Assembly (NCBI GenBank): GCA_020064725.1
Contig: JAGTWJ010000001.1
Location: forward strand, 3,906,001 to 3,970,000
Length of the DNA: 64,000 bases
Source of the DNA: Drechslerella dactyloides
Lineage: Eukaryota; Ascomycota; Orbiliomycetes; Orbiliales; Orbiliaceae
Direction of reading: 5' to 3'
How positions within the stretch are numbered: the first letter of the stretch is position 1; each line of letters starts with the position of its first letter. Shown in pieces: positions 12,801 to 23,511 of this stretch. The notes beneath the pieces are model-generated. The model did no database searches. It was not told the DNA's origin and worked only from the letters and a program-made list of their open reading frames with translations. A program made the position numbers and the translations under genes.

Positions 12801-13078
12801 AGATAATGTCTAATCGCGTCTCCACATTAGCTTCAATCTGCCGTTGCGGGTCGCGCGAAAATTCATGTGAGTCCGTACGCTCTTGCATCAACACTCCGCG
12901 ACGGATCTCCACCCTGCAAGTTCTTTGCGCGACGTTCTATTTCGCCCAAGCCCAGCTGGATAGACGGCAGGTCTGGTAGCTTTGTATCACTGCGTAACTT
13001 TCGCGAGTTTTCGAGAAGGTCGCCCAAAAGCGAGGCCCCTAGGATGCTGGGCATCTCTGAAGGCGCCTCAGACGCCAT
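9845..13078 (-). CDS. NIC96: Nucleoporin Nic96/Nup93, inner-ring scaffold
   Basis: Eight exons on the minus strand: 13078-12879, 12809-12677, 12615-12124, 12072-11888, 11836-11176, 11125-11008, 10949-9949 and 9886-9845, giving 943 residues. Introns are 50-69 bases with clear GT and AG ends and joined phases. Landmarks are DARAHYLL and ELESVDFSFDE after intron 1, MEFESHLLNNLNIDWDEQR, DAWKMLHSIVGE, INDWPGWAVVFYL and INFARLVGHYTLDFRKT near the C-terminus. Nic96/Nup93 is an alpha-helical scaffold protein that anchors the Nsp1 channel complex in the nuclear pore inner ring. An N-terminal linker carries a few FG dipeptides (TPFGQSSFG, STFGRS). The final 42-base exon encodes only MPPEVYSQMTSME and the stop, and would be lost by a single-exon reading. 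The gene is divergent from EMC10. Confidence 0.93.
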
Positions 13079-13395
13079 CTTGGTAACGACAGGACGGTCG
13101 AGCCGGCAAGGCGCGTGCGCGGATGGGAATGCAGCTGTCGACGATCGGGTACCTCTGGCGACCGGCGGAATCGGCAATGGATGGCGCCTAGATATCCTGT
13201 GTCGAATCGTAGGAGTTTATCGATGAGGAGAGAATGAAGGACTCGGTGCACTGCTAGATGGGAAGAGGCTGGACGCGTTTTGTTTCTGCGCAACGCACCT
13301 TTCGCATCGTTGCTGTGAGCTCGGCAGCTTTAGCTCCAGCCGACCTCACCTCACCTCAATCAACCCCGCGGCCACAACCAACTCCCACCGCCACG
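13079..13395. promoter_or_regulatory. Shared divergent promoter, NIC96 / EMC10
   Basis: Only 317 bases separate the two start codons, which point away from each other, so both promoters and 5' leaders must lie here. No clear TATA box was seen. Confidence 0.55.
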
Positions 13396-14197
13396 ATGCG
13401 TCTCCTGTCGACACTGTTTCTTTTGGCTTCGCTGCCGCTCGGGCCACTCGCTGCGGGCGATGGAAAGGCGCCCGAGAATTTCCCTCTACCCGCCGACTTT
13501 GACGAGGTCAACCGGGCCCCACCGCAGACGCTCCTCCTCCATCGCTGGGCAGTTTCCGCCGGCGATAATACGGCGGAGCGGTACCCACTCGGCATGATCC
13601 GATATGTCGCCAGCAGTCTATCGGCTTCTTTCAACCCCATGACGGATGGTCTCAAGCTGGATCCGAATGAAGCGTTTCGAGTCGGGATTTTGAAGCGCGG
13701 GAAATGGATAGGCAGCGTCCGGAGCGGAGTACGGATGCCCTATATTCACACGCAATTTTCAAGATGCCATGTGTACGCATATCTTGGTGGAAGCAGTTGC
13801 TGATATTTTTGGTTTGCGTGACAGAAAATGCTCCAGCCGAATATGGCGTCTACTATCACCCTCCACGTCGACGAGAAAGGCGAGATATTCCACGTTGAAT
13901 TAGACGCTGTAGAGATACCTCAAGGTGCTGAAAAGGTAACGCTATCCAGAATGTTTCGCTCTGGAGGTCTATGAAATGGTGCTAACTATCAGTCCATAGC
14001 CGGAGACCGAGATTGTCATCTTAAGACCCTTCGCTGGTGTCCAGCCGACATTGAACAAGCCTGTTGTTCTGATGCCAGACGGAAGGATGGCCCCTCCAAG
14101 GGAAGAAGAGAAAACGTTCCTCCAGAAGTACTGGTGGGTATTAGTTGCTGGCGCCATCTTACTTGTAGCTGCGCCTGGCGAGGCCCCCGCAAAGTAG
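13396..14197 (+). CDS. EMC10: ER membrane protein complex subunit 10
   Basis: Three exons: 13396-13728, 13825-13935 and 14000-14197, giving 213 residues. The start MRLLSTLFLLASLPLGPLAA is a good signal peptide. The luminal part has the family pattern LLLHRW...ERYPLGMIRYV and, after intron 1, ITLHVDEKGEIFHVELD. A C-terminal block EEEKTFLQKYWWVLVAGAIL forms one membrane helix. This matches EMC10, the luminal, single-span subunit of the EMC insertase that helps multi-pass proteins and tail anchors enter the ER membrane. Fungal copies are often mislabelled in databases. The second intron could also end at a nearby AG; I chose 13999 because it keeps frame and gives PETEIVILRPF. Identification rests on pattern memory, not a search. 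Confidence 0.82.
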
Positions 14198-14440
14198 CGA
14201 ACTGTATATATCACAAACTTTCGCATTGGCATTCATCTACAACATGTACCATGCAGCATGGCGTTATACTGGATATATTGAAAATTTGCTTGAATAGACG
14301 GTGAATCTTGCGAGAAAACAACGAGAATTCAAACCAAGTACGCTCCATCTAACTACGCAGGCACTGATACAAGGCATAAGAGAGCGACATCCGCAAGCTA
14401 ACTTTGTGACCTCGTATCTTGGTCGTACAACAACCCCAAT

Positions 14441-16958
14441 TCACTGCGTCTTCTTCTCCTGCCTCTTGACATAATCAATTATCCGCACGCCAGCGTCCAC
14501 GCTATCCTTCCATCCGTCCTGGCTCCTCCAGAACTTCCCACTCAAATCACCGTCCGAGAGCGGTCGCCCATCCTGATGCGTAGGAACGACTCCGACCCCG
14601 GTAAATAAACCGCCCGTCTTCTCGTCCTCTTGTTGAATCAACTCATTCTCCATGCCGAAGCTCTCTTCAAGATACCGCTTTCGAACCATATACTTCTCTT
14701 TCCGCTCTGTCTCGAGACCAACGGATTGAATCTTGGACATGGCGTACGAGACAGCGAATCGGGCACCGAAGTAAACGTGCTCGGACAGCATCACGGAGAA
14801 GAGCAGTCCATAGAGCGTCAACCCTTTCGGTGGTCCGCCTTCTGAATCGGCGGATGAGAAGATGTAGACGAGCGCAGCAGATGAAATAGATCCAAGCCAT
14901 GTAAGGAACGATAGGTTTCTGGCAGCTGTTAGCATGCACACATTCGAGCTTTGTTGTGGGCTGGACTTACTGAAGCCATGGGCCGATAGAGTCAGCTCTA
15001 TTGGGGACTGGACGTTGCATTTCCATGCATATTTTTGCTGCGTCACCACGAATCTCGATCAAGTTGTTGATAAGGAAGGAAACAGCAGTAATGGGCCAGA
15101 TCGGTGAGAACAGAGTCAGGTATCCGAACTGCATCGCCTGTCAGTAACCCTCGTTTTTCTAACAGATCACATCATATCATACCTGCATGCACATCTCTCT
15201 GAGGTCAACAGTGACATCGTAAACTTCCAGCTCAGCCTCATACCGGACACGTTCAAGGAACTGCTTCTCCTCGGGTGGGTCCAAGACAGCCTCTGTGTTG
15301 ATCCCCTTTCGTCTGCTGTCGAATTCTTTGGCCTTCTTGAACACCGTTCGCTTGAGCTGCGGCAAGATGGTCTCTAGGACAAAGCCGACAACCTGTGCTG
15401 TGACGACAAAGTATATCATTTGAGCTTTGAGCCTGGACGGATTGATCTGGAATCCGGTATCCGATGTGGTGTACTTCTCATCGTGTCCAAAGTGCTGTAC
15501 GGTGACATTGAGGATATCAAGGTACGGAACCAGGACCTCTCCAAAAGGCACATAGACAAACGCCGTCAAGAACAGCGGAAAGTAGCCAGTGATGAAGTTG
15601 AGAACAAAAATCTTTTGTGTCAGAGCAGCTTCGTAAGAGTCCTGATTCTCATAATTCTCAAACTCCGTGAGCTTGGTGGCAAAGTTGGTAAGGATAGTTG
15701 ATACAACCGGGATGCAAACGCTTAGCAAGACCGTCGGCAGGAATTTCTGCAGATGGTGCGCTTTATTAGCTTGAGTTCGGTACATTAATTAAACCATCGA
15801 GACTTACCAGAATAACTTTCAAGGGCCCTTGATACACCTCCACTAAGAAGATCTCAATGCTGAAAACGCCGGCAATAATGATAGCTAAGCAAGAAGCTGC
15901 GAACAAGGCGAATGGAACTTGAATCAGCTGCCTGGTGAGCCGTCTGTACGCGGGAAAATATCTGATTTTCTCTCCCGTGACCGGGTCGGTTGCCTCCGCC
16001 TCGAATTGAAACTCGGCTCTCTTCCTTTGGACAGTGGAGCAGTGTCTGACGCCCCATTGGACCGCAAGGTCGGTCTCTTGTCGCTTCCAGTACTCGACGA
16101 ATACCACGGACCATAGACAGTTCCCTATTGCAAATATCGGGGAGTACGCCGGAAGGAAAAGGTATGCGAAGAGGCCGATGGCAGCAGGAACACTCAAGGC
16201 AATAAAGTACCATTGAATGAACGCAAAGTAAAACGCAATCTACCACACGGAGTCAGCATTCTATCCATCTTGTTAATTCTTGATTGACAAGGAGGTCACC
16301 TTTTCACCGAATCGGTCTCTGATGGTTTTGAGATCCTGGGGCCCGATCATCCATTTGGTGGACCAGTCTTTCAGCCACTTTTTGTTGAATTCACGATCGT
16401 GGAGCGCAAAGACGGATTCAACAAGACTCCACTCGCCCTGCTTTGGCGTGATGCCGGCGCCGCCTTCGCTGTTCGGCAATGTAATAAGAGAGTAAACAAG
16501 TCGCAGCCTCTCTCCATCTGTGAGGGGCTCTCTCTCGAGCGACTTCTGTGTCTCCTTCTCTGGGGCAGCAGGGCGAATCCCATGCAGCCAGTCTCTCACC
16601 CTGTATCGTAGACCAGGTTAGTCACTAGCTCGTCGCAAGGAATTATGGTAACCTAGGAATTGTGCAACCTTGACCGGTAGACCTCCCCATACAGCTTTTT
16701 CTCGCTTCGTATCCTCGTGAAGATCAACAAGGTTCCGTTCCCGCCATCTCGGACGACAGTTCGGAGCCCAGCGAGGTCAAGGGTATGGAGTAGCTTCTCC
16801 AGCTGCTCCTCGGGAGTGCTCGAGTCTCCAGTCTGTGCGGCAGCTCCTGCATTGGCGTATCTGAAGACTATCACGTATTCGACGTCGAGGTTCGCAGCGA
16901 AGAGGGAGGGGGGAGTCGACGCCCCTGCGGCTTTCGTGGCTTCTTTGAGAGCTTGCAT
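14441..16958 (-). CDS. TMEM16/anoctamin family lipid scramblase or tether (Ist2-like)
   Basis: Six exons: 16958-16669, 16600-16300, 16239-15808, 15746-15183, 15128-14971 and 14918-14441, giving 740 residues, close to the fungal TMEM16 proteins of known structure (about 735). Landmarks are DWLHGIR, NSEGGAGITP, the transmembrane block starting FYFAFIQWYF, LWSVVFVEYWKRQETDLAVQ, IFVLNFITGYFPLFLTAFVY and DSIGPWLQ. The acidic calcium-site residues are all present: E466 in helix 6, D522 and E525 (DLREM) in helix 7, E554 and D558 (IEIRGD) in helix 8. The Asn four residues before the helix 6 Glu in the Nectria protein is Gly (G462) here. Fungal members are calcium-activated phospholipid scramblases; yeast Ist2 also tethers ER to plasma membrane. 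No long basic C-terminal tail like that of Ist2 is present. Confidence 0.93.
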
Positions 16959-17661
16959 CGCGTCGCAGCAACTCGGCGAAGGTCAGGAATCTGGGGTTTG
17001 GAACAGCAGCTCCAAATGAATGTGAAAGAGAAAGATTACAGTCAACCAGACGTCGAGGGGACTGGCGCTCCGCTCTAGTTATGTCCGTAGCATTATCCGT
17101 TACGTCAAGGAGCTGTGGCTTATCGCCGCAATTGTTGCTGGCATGCCTGCTTGCATTCCTGCATGACGTCGTCGACGGCTGTTCTTGGCGCTCGCTGTGT
17201 TGGGCAGCCACTCAACGCGCTCGCCTGCAACTTACAACAGTTTGTAGTAGACTGCCCTGTAGCGTTCTATAGTTTAGATCAGCGGGAGTAAACCTTAAGT
17301 GCAGGCAGTTTTTCATGAAGATAGAGCTTGTATTGACTTATATACCCGGCCTGGCTGATACACAAGATTGCAACAAAACCATTTGATACAACAAGAGTCA
17401 GGCAGTTAATGGGGAACTTGATGTTTATTTGACCTGCTCAGACGTCGACTGGCTAGAGTTCATATCCATGAAGTTTATGGGACCATATTTACATCAGTAT
17501 GGCCCCTAGATAAATCTGATAACTTCCCATATGGCCATATGATGCGAAGCGTCCACCCACAGAATCGAATTTCTTGTGTCGAAGCCTCCACGTTGTCGTA
17601 TCTTGTATGTACCTGAATCACGAGGCTCTCTCAATTATCTTCAGTGCGTACGTAAATGCTG
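16959..17661. other. Spacer upstream of the TMEM16 gene
   Basis: Holds the TMEM16 promoter and the 3' end of the small unknown gene. A perfect 14-base palindrome, CATATGGCCATATG, lies at 17528-17541. No gene was seen. Confidence 0.5.
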
Positions 17662-18120
17662 TTAGGGCTGGATGATTTCCTTCTCAAGCAATGCTGGAAT
17701 CGCTTGGTCTATTGTCCATTCTGTGCACTTGATTATTGGAGGCCGAGGTTCGCCAGGGGCATAAAATACTCCTGGGCTCTTGTGTTGCTCTGTTCGCATG
17801 GTTGCTAAGTTGAATGACTTTTGTACGGGTGGAGCTGGTATCGTCTTTAAGATTTCATCCACTTTGTCGGGGTAGTCAGACCTGCTGATAGTACCGATAA
17901 GGTATTTGCGATGAAAGCCTTCGGAAACTTCTGGTCGCGTTTCGGATCTGACCTGGTAGGTCATACCAGTCACTAGATCACCAGTGACATGGTGGATTTG
18001 GCCCGAGCCATCTGGATTGGTTTCGACAAATATGACATTGTGGAACCGCGGGCTAGGCATATCTGGGTCTTGCACTTCGAGCTCGTATTCGAGCCGGTAA
18101 GTTCTGTAGGACGCCGACAT
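17662..18120 (-). CDS. Small conserved-looking fungal protein of unknown function
   Basis: A 152-residue single-exon frame starting MSASYRTYRLEYELEVQD. It has blocks HNVIFVETNPDGSGQIHHVTGD, GFHRKYLIGTI, and a C-terminal CTEWTIDQAIPALLEKEIIQ. The pattern recalls a group of small fungal proteins with a VETNPDGSG...HVTG core and a C-terminal CxEWxxxA motif, often listed as DUF6914-like or hypothetical; I am not certain of the family name. No signal peptide or membrane helix. The frame stays open upstream to 18447, but that extension reads as low-quality sequence and follows no recognisable pattern, so I chose the Met at 18120. No function is proposed. Confidence 0.68.
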   Translation of the reverse strand: MSASYRTYRLEYELEVQDPDMPSPRFHNVIFVETNPDGSGQIHHVTGDLVTGMTYQVRSETRPEVSEGFHRKYLIGTISRSDYPDKVDEILKTIPAPPVQKSFNLATMRTEQHKSPGVFYAPGEPRPPIIKCTEWTIDQAIPALLEKEIIQP

Positions 18121-19951
18121 GACACCCCCTGGGCTGAAGTCGTGGTAGTTTAGTAGTAACGATTTCAGACGAAATGAAGTCCTTTTAATCAGCCTGCAGT
18201 ATACGTTTACAGCTTTAGAGGATATCAAATATGTTTGTGAAGTAGTTAAATACGTAGTTCGAAATAGTTCTGAAAAGCGCGTAGAAAAATGAAAGTTCTG
18301 GATGAGTTGTAGTTGCGAGTCACTTGGAAGACGAGCGGAACGAGAAGGGAGAACAATATAGGTCGCCTGCTGACTAAGCCTGCCTCCCAAGTCAGACCCA
18401 CAGAGGCACAGCTCGTATGCACCCCATGTTAGGACTCGCAGTGGCACACCATATGAAGTTGACCCTCCGTAGTATATCAGCTGGCTGTGCTACCGATCTG
18501 CTGCTAATACACATATAAAATCTTTTTCGAGTGATAAGTTTGGGTCAAAAGTTTCAAATGGCTTCGCTAGGGTAAATATTTCACCGTGTTCACAATCGAA
18601 CGGCATCGATTACTTACATTCAAGGAAGTCTCTTCTATAGATCTAGCTTGGGGTTCTTTCCGTGGATTCGTAGAGCGTATGAATTCGGCAGAGGCGCTTG
18701 CTCAGCGAACAATAAGCCTTTTGGGAAGGAACCGCTCCATTTCAGTGGGTTACGTGTATACAGTCAAGAAAATCATATCAAATCTCGGTCCCTGCATATC
18801 TGTCAGTTTCAGCTTGGGTTTCTGCGAAGTACGCATGGTAGGTTCAATCAGTAGTAAATATATATTGTCTGGGCAGCACCTCGAGACCCCAAAAAGTGAA
18901 AGTCTCCATAGATCTACATCGAATCCGAGGTCAACAACATTGGTCGCGTCAGAGCTATACATTCGCCGGCGCAGAAGTCGTCGGAAAATGTCCGGATGGC
19001 TAACTGGAAATAACTAGTGTAACCGGCGAAAGAGAATTTTGGTCTAGTAGGCGATGCGCGATGAACGAAGGGGATATTCCGGCGAACATGATACGCGTTA
19101 TATTCTGCGATCTTGAGTGTTGTCACTGTTGTCATTACCACTTCACACGCACGTTTTGCATGCGGCCTAGGATTCAGAAAATTTCAAGATTTGAAGCACT
19201 ACGATTGTTCGTATTCTAGATTCTCAGTATCGCCTTATATTATAGTGACTCCCGTCGACCGATGAGGCTAAAAGGGTTCAACCGTTACCTTAGTTATAAT
19301 TAGCTTTCTCAATACGCAATATGTATTAATACCGTACGGTGTAAATCCTAATGGTATTATGTAGATTATCTGCTTGTAGTCTCTACAAGGCTGCTCTAGA
19401 AGGCCGAGCTGTTCCAGTTTAGACGACGTCCTTGGCGGGGTTTCTGATTATGCCTAACAAGCTTTTTTGTGTGACCTGAAGTTGGAAGTTGCGCATTTTG
19501 CAAGCTACCGCAGACCGTTTAGGACTGCATCAAACTGCGGCTGCGGCTGCCGCGCCACCTGGGGAAAGTAACACCAACATTACTACTCTAAGTACTTAGC
19601 TAGGTTTCTTAGAACCCCACAATGTTTGGTCTTCGTTGTCGCAAGAAAACCCGGGAAGGATGGCCATATTGTTTCGCGATTTATATTTCGAGAATATCGT
19701 TATGATGCATAATCCGGATACCGTGCAGATAGTGTTTTGTGTCGACACTGCAGTACCAACAAGATGTGGGATATATATTGAAGAAGTATCCCCCAGATCT
19801 TCTATTTCGGTTCCATACTACATCTATTGATTCCATCCATTGTCTGTAGATATATTTTAACTTTCATTTAATTGTCAAGTTGGCAGGCACCAGTGACAAA
19901 TATATTTTTTATAAAACCTCTCTATCGATCTTGCAACTAGGGCCAGCAGTC
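18121..19951. other. Non-coding spacer with an AT-rich block
   Basis: No supported gene in 1.8 kb. From about 19190 to 19420 and again from 19570 the sequence is AT-rich and broken by stops in all frames, unlike the neighbouring genes. It could be an old mutated repeat, but I recognise no transposase fragment or terminal repeat. Confidence 0.45.
19910..19916 (+). promoter_or_regulatory. TATA-like box upstream of the S10 carboxypeptidase gene
   Basis: TATAAAA lies only 36 bases before the start codon at 19952. If it is used, the 5' leader would be very short. Confidence 0.4.
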
Positions 19952-21465
19952 ATGAGACTTCCAATAGTCATTTCACTTTTCTCAGCCCTCACTTTGGCTC
20001 ACCCACTAGCCGAGAACACTTTCCATAGCCGATCCGTTAGCGCTCATGGTCTGAATGATACATTACCTGGCGATGGTCCTAATGGAGGCCAATGGAGCAT
20101 CCGCGTATCTGACCCCTCGCAGGCGGGGCTCGACCCGGGAGTAAAGCAGTACAGCGGGTACTTTGATGACAATGCAAATGACAAACATATCTTCTTCTGT
20201 GAGTCCCAATATCAATATCCAGAGAGAGAAGCTGGAAGTATGACTACCTAGGTATCAAAGTGCAAGACTAACATCGTCTATCAATAGGGTTTTTTGAGTC
20301 TCGCTCGGCTCCGAAGCAAGATCCAATTTTGCTCTGGTTAGCCGGCGGTCCAGGCTGCTCTGGGTTTCTCGACTCGCTTTCCTCCGGGCCCTCGGTTCTT
20401 AAAAATGGTCAAATACAAAAGAACCCATTCTCCCTAAACAATAATGCATCCATCTTATACATCGACCAGCCGATTGGCACGGGCCTTTCGTACTCGTCAA
20501 AGATTATCAACAGCACTGTCGATGCTGGTAAAGATGTCTACGGCCTCCTTACTGCGTTTTTCAAGAAATTCCCAGAATACTCAACCCAGGACTTCCACAT
20601 GGCCGGTCCATCCTACGCTGGTCGCTATCTACCCGTCTTCGCCCACCAAATACTGCAGCAAAAGCCCCAAGATCGGAATATAAATCTAAAGTCAATCATG
20701 ATTGGCAACGGCATGGTCAACCAGCTCGTTCAAAGCCAGTCCGTCTATCCAATGGCGTGTGGAAAGGGTGGGTTTCCATCCTTCCTAACCCCAGAGCAAT
20801 GCCAACCCAAGGCGAACGAGACTAGTCTTTGCAAGAGCGCGTACGACGCTTGTTGGAAATTCCAGGACCCAGCGCACTGTAAACTTTCAGAGGCCTCTTT
20901 AGCAGCTTGCTATAGGCCCATGGAGCTCTATTCGCTGACCAATAGATCCTCCTACGATGTTCGCAAGTTCTGTAATGAAAGTGCATCCGCATGCGACCCA
21001 GGCACTCCTGAGATTGATTCATTTGTCAACCGCAAAAGTTTCCTCAGTGTTATCGGCGCGGATATTCAGAACAATCGAACTTTCGAAACATGCGACAGCA
21101 AGATGTTTCGGGAGTTTGGAAAAACCGGAGATGGCTTTAGACCATATCATACCCTTCTCCCAGATACGCTCAAAGAAATCCAGGTCCTGGTGTATAACGG
21201 CGACGCCGACATGCTTTGTAACTGGCTCGGGAGCCAAGCATGGGCAGAAGAGTTAGAATGGCCGGGGAAGAGCAATTACAACCAGAAGCAAATGCAACCC
21301 TTCAAACTGAGCAATGGCACCGAGGTTGGACAAACGAAGAGTTCGGATGGTTTGACTTTCTTGCGAATATATGGCGCTGGCCACGGTGCAGCTGCAGACC
21401 TGCCCGAAGTCGCTTCGGCGTTTTATAACAAGTGGTTTGCGGCCGTGGGTTCTAACAAGAGGTAA
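19952..21465 (+). CDS. Secreted serine carboxypeptidase-like protein (peptidase family S10), atypical
   Basis: Two exons, 19952-20198 and 20288-21465, giving 474 residues; the split codon across the 89-base intron makes a Trp (HIFFWFFESR). The N-terminus MRLPIVISLFSALTLAHPLA is a signal peptide. The S10 catalytic triad is present: Ser191 in AGPSYAGRY, Asp390 in YNGDADMLCNWLG and His448 in GAGHG. Two highly conserved neighbours differ. The usual WLNGGPGCS reads WLAGGPGCS (Ala101), and the usual GESYAG reads GPSYAG (Pro190). In yeast carboxypeptidase Y those Asn and Glu residues help bind the C-terminal carboxylate of the substrate. The fold and triad argue for an active hydrolase, while substrate choice is probably altered. 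The Cys-rich insert between the Ser and Asp is normal for fungal S10. The stop falls in a GTAAGT-like context, so a further 3' exon is possible. Confidence 0.9.
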
Positions 21466-21952
21466 GTGTTATAAAGGCCCCCACGTTTCTACTGGATCCA
21501 GCAAAAGCTAACTGGTAGCGTCTATCAGAACCGATTCTCTATTATAATTCCGAACTCATCTCAGGCTATGTATGTATCATGGAATTATTGTACTATAAAT
21601 TCTACAGAATTTAGATATAATTGTATACGATCTGGCAAGAAACGAAAGAGCTGAGTATACCACAACTCAATAGCGCCTACGTAATTCAAAGTATAAGATG
21701 TATTCTTAAAAAGCACAATTAACCGATACGCAATTGACGATCTTCCCCTTCTTCCTCCATCAGTCTCCTTTTTTAATCTTTTTTTTTGCCTTGTTTGGGT
21801 TACTAAAAGTATCACTAGTTATAAATACACCCATGTATTATTGCGCCGAGTGTTCCAGGGTATCGTTTTTCCTAATCCCAAATGGCCCAGTGGATATCAT
21901 ACCAACGTCAATTACCTCATAAACGCGCCGCCTGCGATCTAGATCCAGCCTA
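21466..21952. other. Convergent 3' spacer
   Basis: AT-rich DNA between the ends of the carboxypeptidase and zinc transporter genes; presumably 3' UTRs. Nothing else was seen. Confidence 0.5.
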
Positions 21953-23511
21953 TTAGCTGCAGCACGTCAAGGACTCGCACGTTGTAGTCCCGCAATTGAT
22001 CCTGCATACGGACCGATTGCTCGGTTGCCTTCGCCGTAAGCCTTGTGTCGAGGTAATGCTCTCCGCTTCGCCTCCTTCCGAGCCTTCATCCGCAAGCTCC
22101 GGCTGCAGTGTCGCCGAATGGATGCCGTAGGCGTGGAAGCATTGGTTGAGCACCTTTGCCAGTTCTACAAAGTTCTCCAGCACGCGAGAGGAGACAACAA
22201 CATGAGCGGATGCAATCGTCTTGCGCTGGTTCATCCGTCGGATGTGCAGCTCGTGGACCGAGATAACGCCGGGGACCTGCTCGAGGTCATACCGCACATC
22301 CTGCGGGTTGACGCCATTCGGAACGGTATCGAGGAGTATGGTGCCCGTCTTCTTCACCAACGGTAAGGCGGAAATAAAAATCATGATGGCGATGAACATG
22401 CTGACCGCTGGGTCCGCGTAGTATTTAGCATTGCCCTGGGCTTTCCAGATGGCGAGGGCGACAACGATGACGCCGACGTTGTTTATAGCGTCGCCGAGGA
22501 CGTGTAGGAGAACACCCATCATGCCGAGGTCGTAATGGCCTGACTCTTTCTCTGTGGGAGATGTCTCGTGGCGGTGCGATAGATGCAATTGCGGGAGTTT
22601 CTGTATTTAAGATTGTTAGTCGGGCTACCTGCAGCCAGAGGGGACTGTTGATAGTAGCGTACCGGCAGTTGGATGGACGTGCGTGGGATGTCAGTGGTAG
22701 GCACACTTTCCCCGCCACTGCTGATAGCCTGCTTGACCTCTTCCTCATGGTCTGCAAATCACGAGTTAGAATAAACGTATACGAATGTCGTCAAGACGGT
22801 GCTCATCGTACCATGTAGGAAGAAGGCGGAGATCAAATTCAGTGTAAGTCCGATACAGCCCACGATCAGAACCAATTTTGGATCCTTGATTTCTGCACAT
22901 CCATAACGCCACGTCAGTGACCCCGTTAAGCTCTGCAGCGGTTATATTGGAGCATAATCAAGCTATTTCAAATCTCACCTTCGATAGCGATAAACCGCTC
23001 GATTGACTGTAGGAATATGCTGACGGACAGTGCCAGCAGGAAGACCCCATTGAAGAACGCGCCGAGGAGATTAGCACGCTGCCAGCCGAAGCAAAGCTCT
23101 TTTGGTGATTCGCTCCGTTCCGATATCTGCCAGGACGAGATAGTGTCAGTGGTCGAGTCTAGAGCTCGGCTAGAACCGTGGTAACACAAACCTTGAATGC
23201 AACCAACTGCACGACGAATCCGATGAGATCATTGAGCTGCAGGGCGGTGAGATAAATTAGAGTCAAGTCGCGATCCAAAAACACTTTCTGGTGAGTCCTG
23301 GGTGGTAGACGTACGTAGTGGAACGCATCCGCAATCAGCGCGAGAGATCCGGTGTAGAAACCGACTGCATTCCGATTAGCACACGCGCGATCAACCAACT
23401 TTGGGAGACACGGGACTTACTCGAGATCTCAGCGACGAAAAACGTGAAAGATATTCCAATGATGATGCTCAGCCGCTGCGTCTTGGACATGTGGAAGTGT
23501 AGATGCCCCAT
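21953..23511 (-). CDS. Cation diffusion facilitator zinc transporter (Zrc1/Cot1-like)
   Basis: Seven exons: 23511-23421, 23364-23315, 23236-23192, 23126-22979, 22892-22812, 22751-22663 and 22600-21953, giving 383 residues. Introns are 56-86 bases and all phases join. The order is MGHLHFHMSKTQ, TM1, GFYTGSLALIADAFHYLND (TM2 with His46 and Asp50), FGWQRANLLGAFFNGVFLLA, a short loop, then MMGVLLHVLGDAINNVGV (TM5 with His201 and Asp205), and a cytosolic domain HELHIRR. The two HxxxD motifs form the transport-site metal cluster of zinc CDFs. The His-rich cytosolic loop before TM5 is short (LHLSHRHE). The C-terminus CRINCGTTTCESLTCC is a Cys-rich tail as in other fungal CDFs. By homology it moves zinc into the vacuole or ER in exchange for protons. 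Confidence 0.92.

Noticed and set aside
18586..19017. 143-residue plus-strand frame
   Set aside because: Start context and content are unremarkable; it ends in AT-rich DNA and no homology is recognised.
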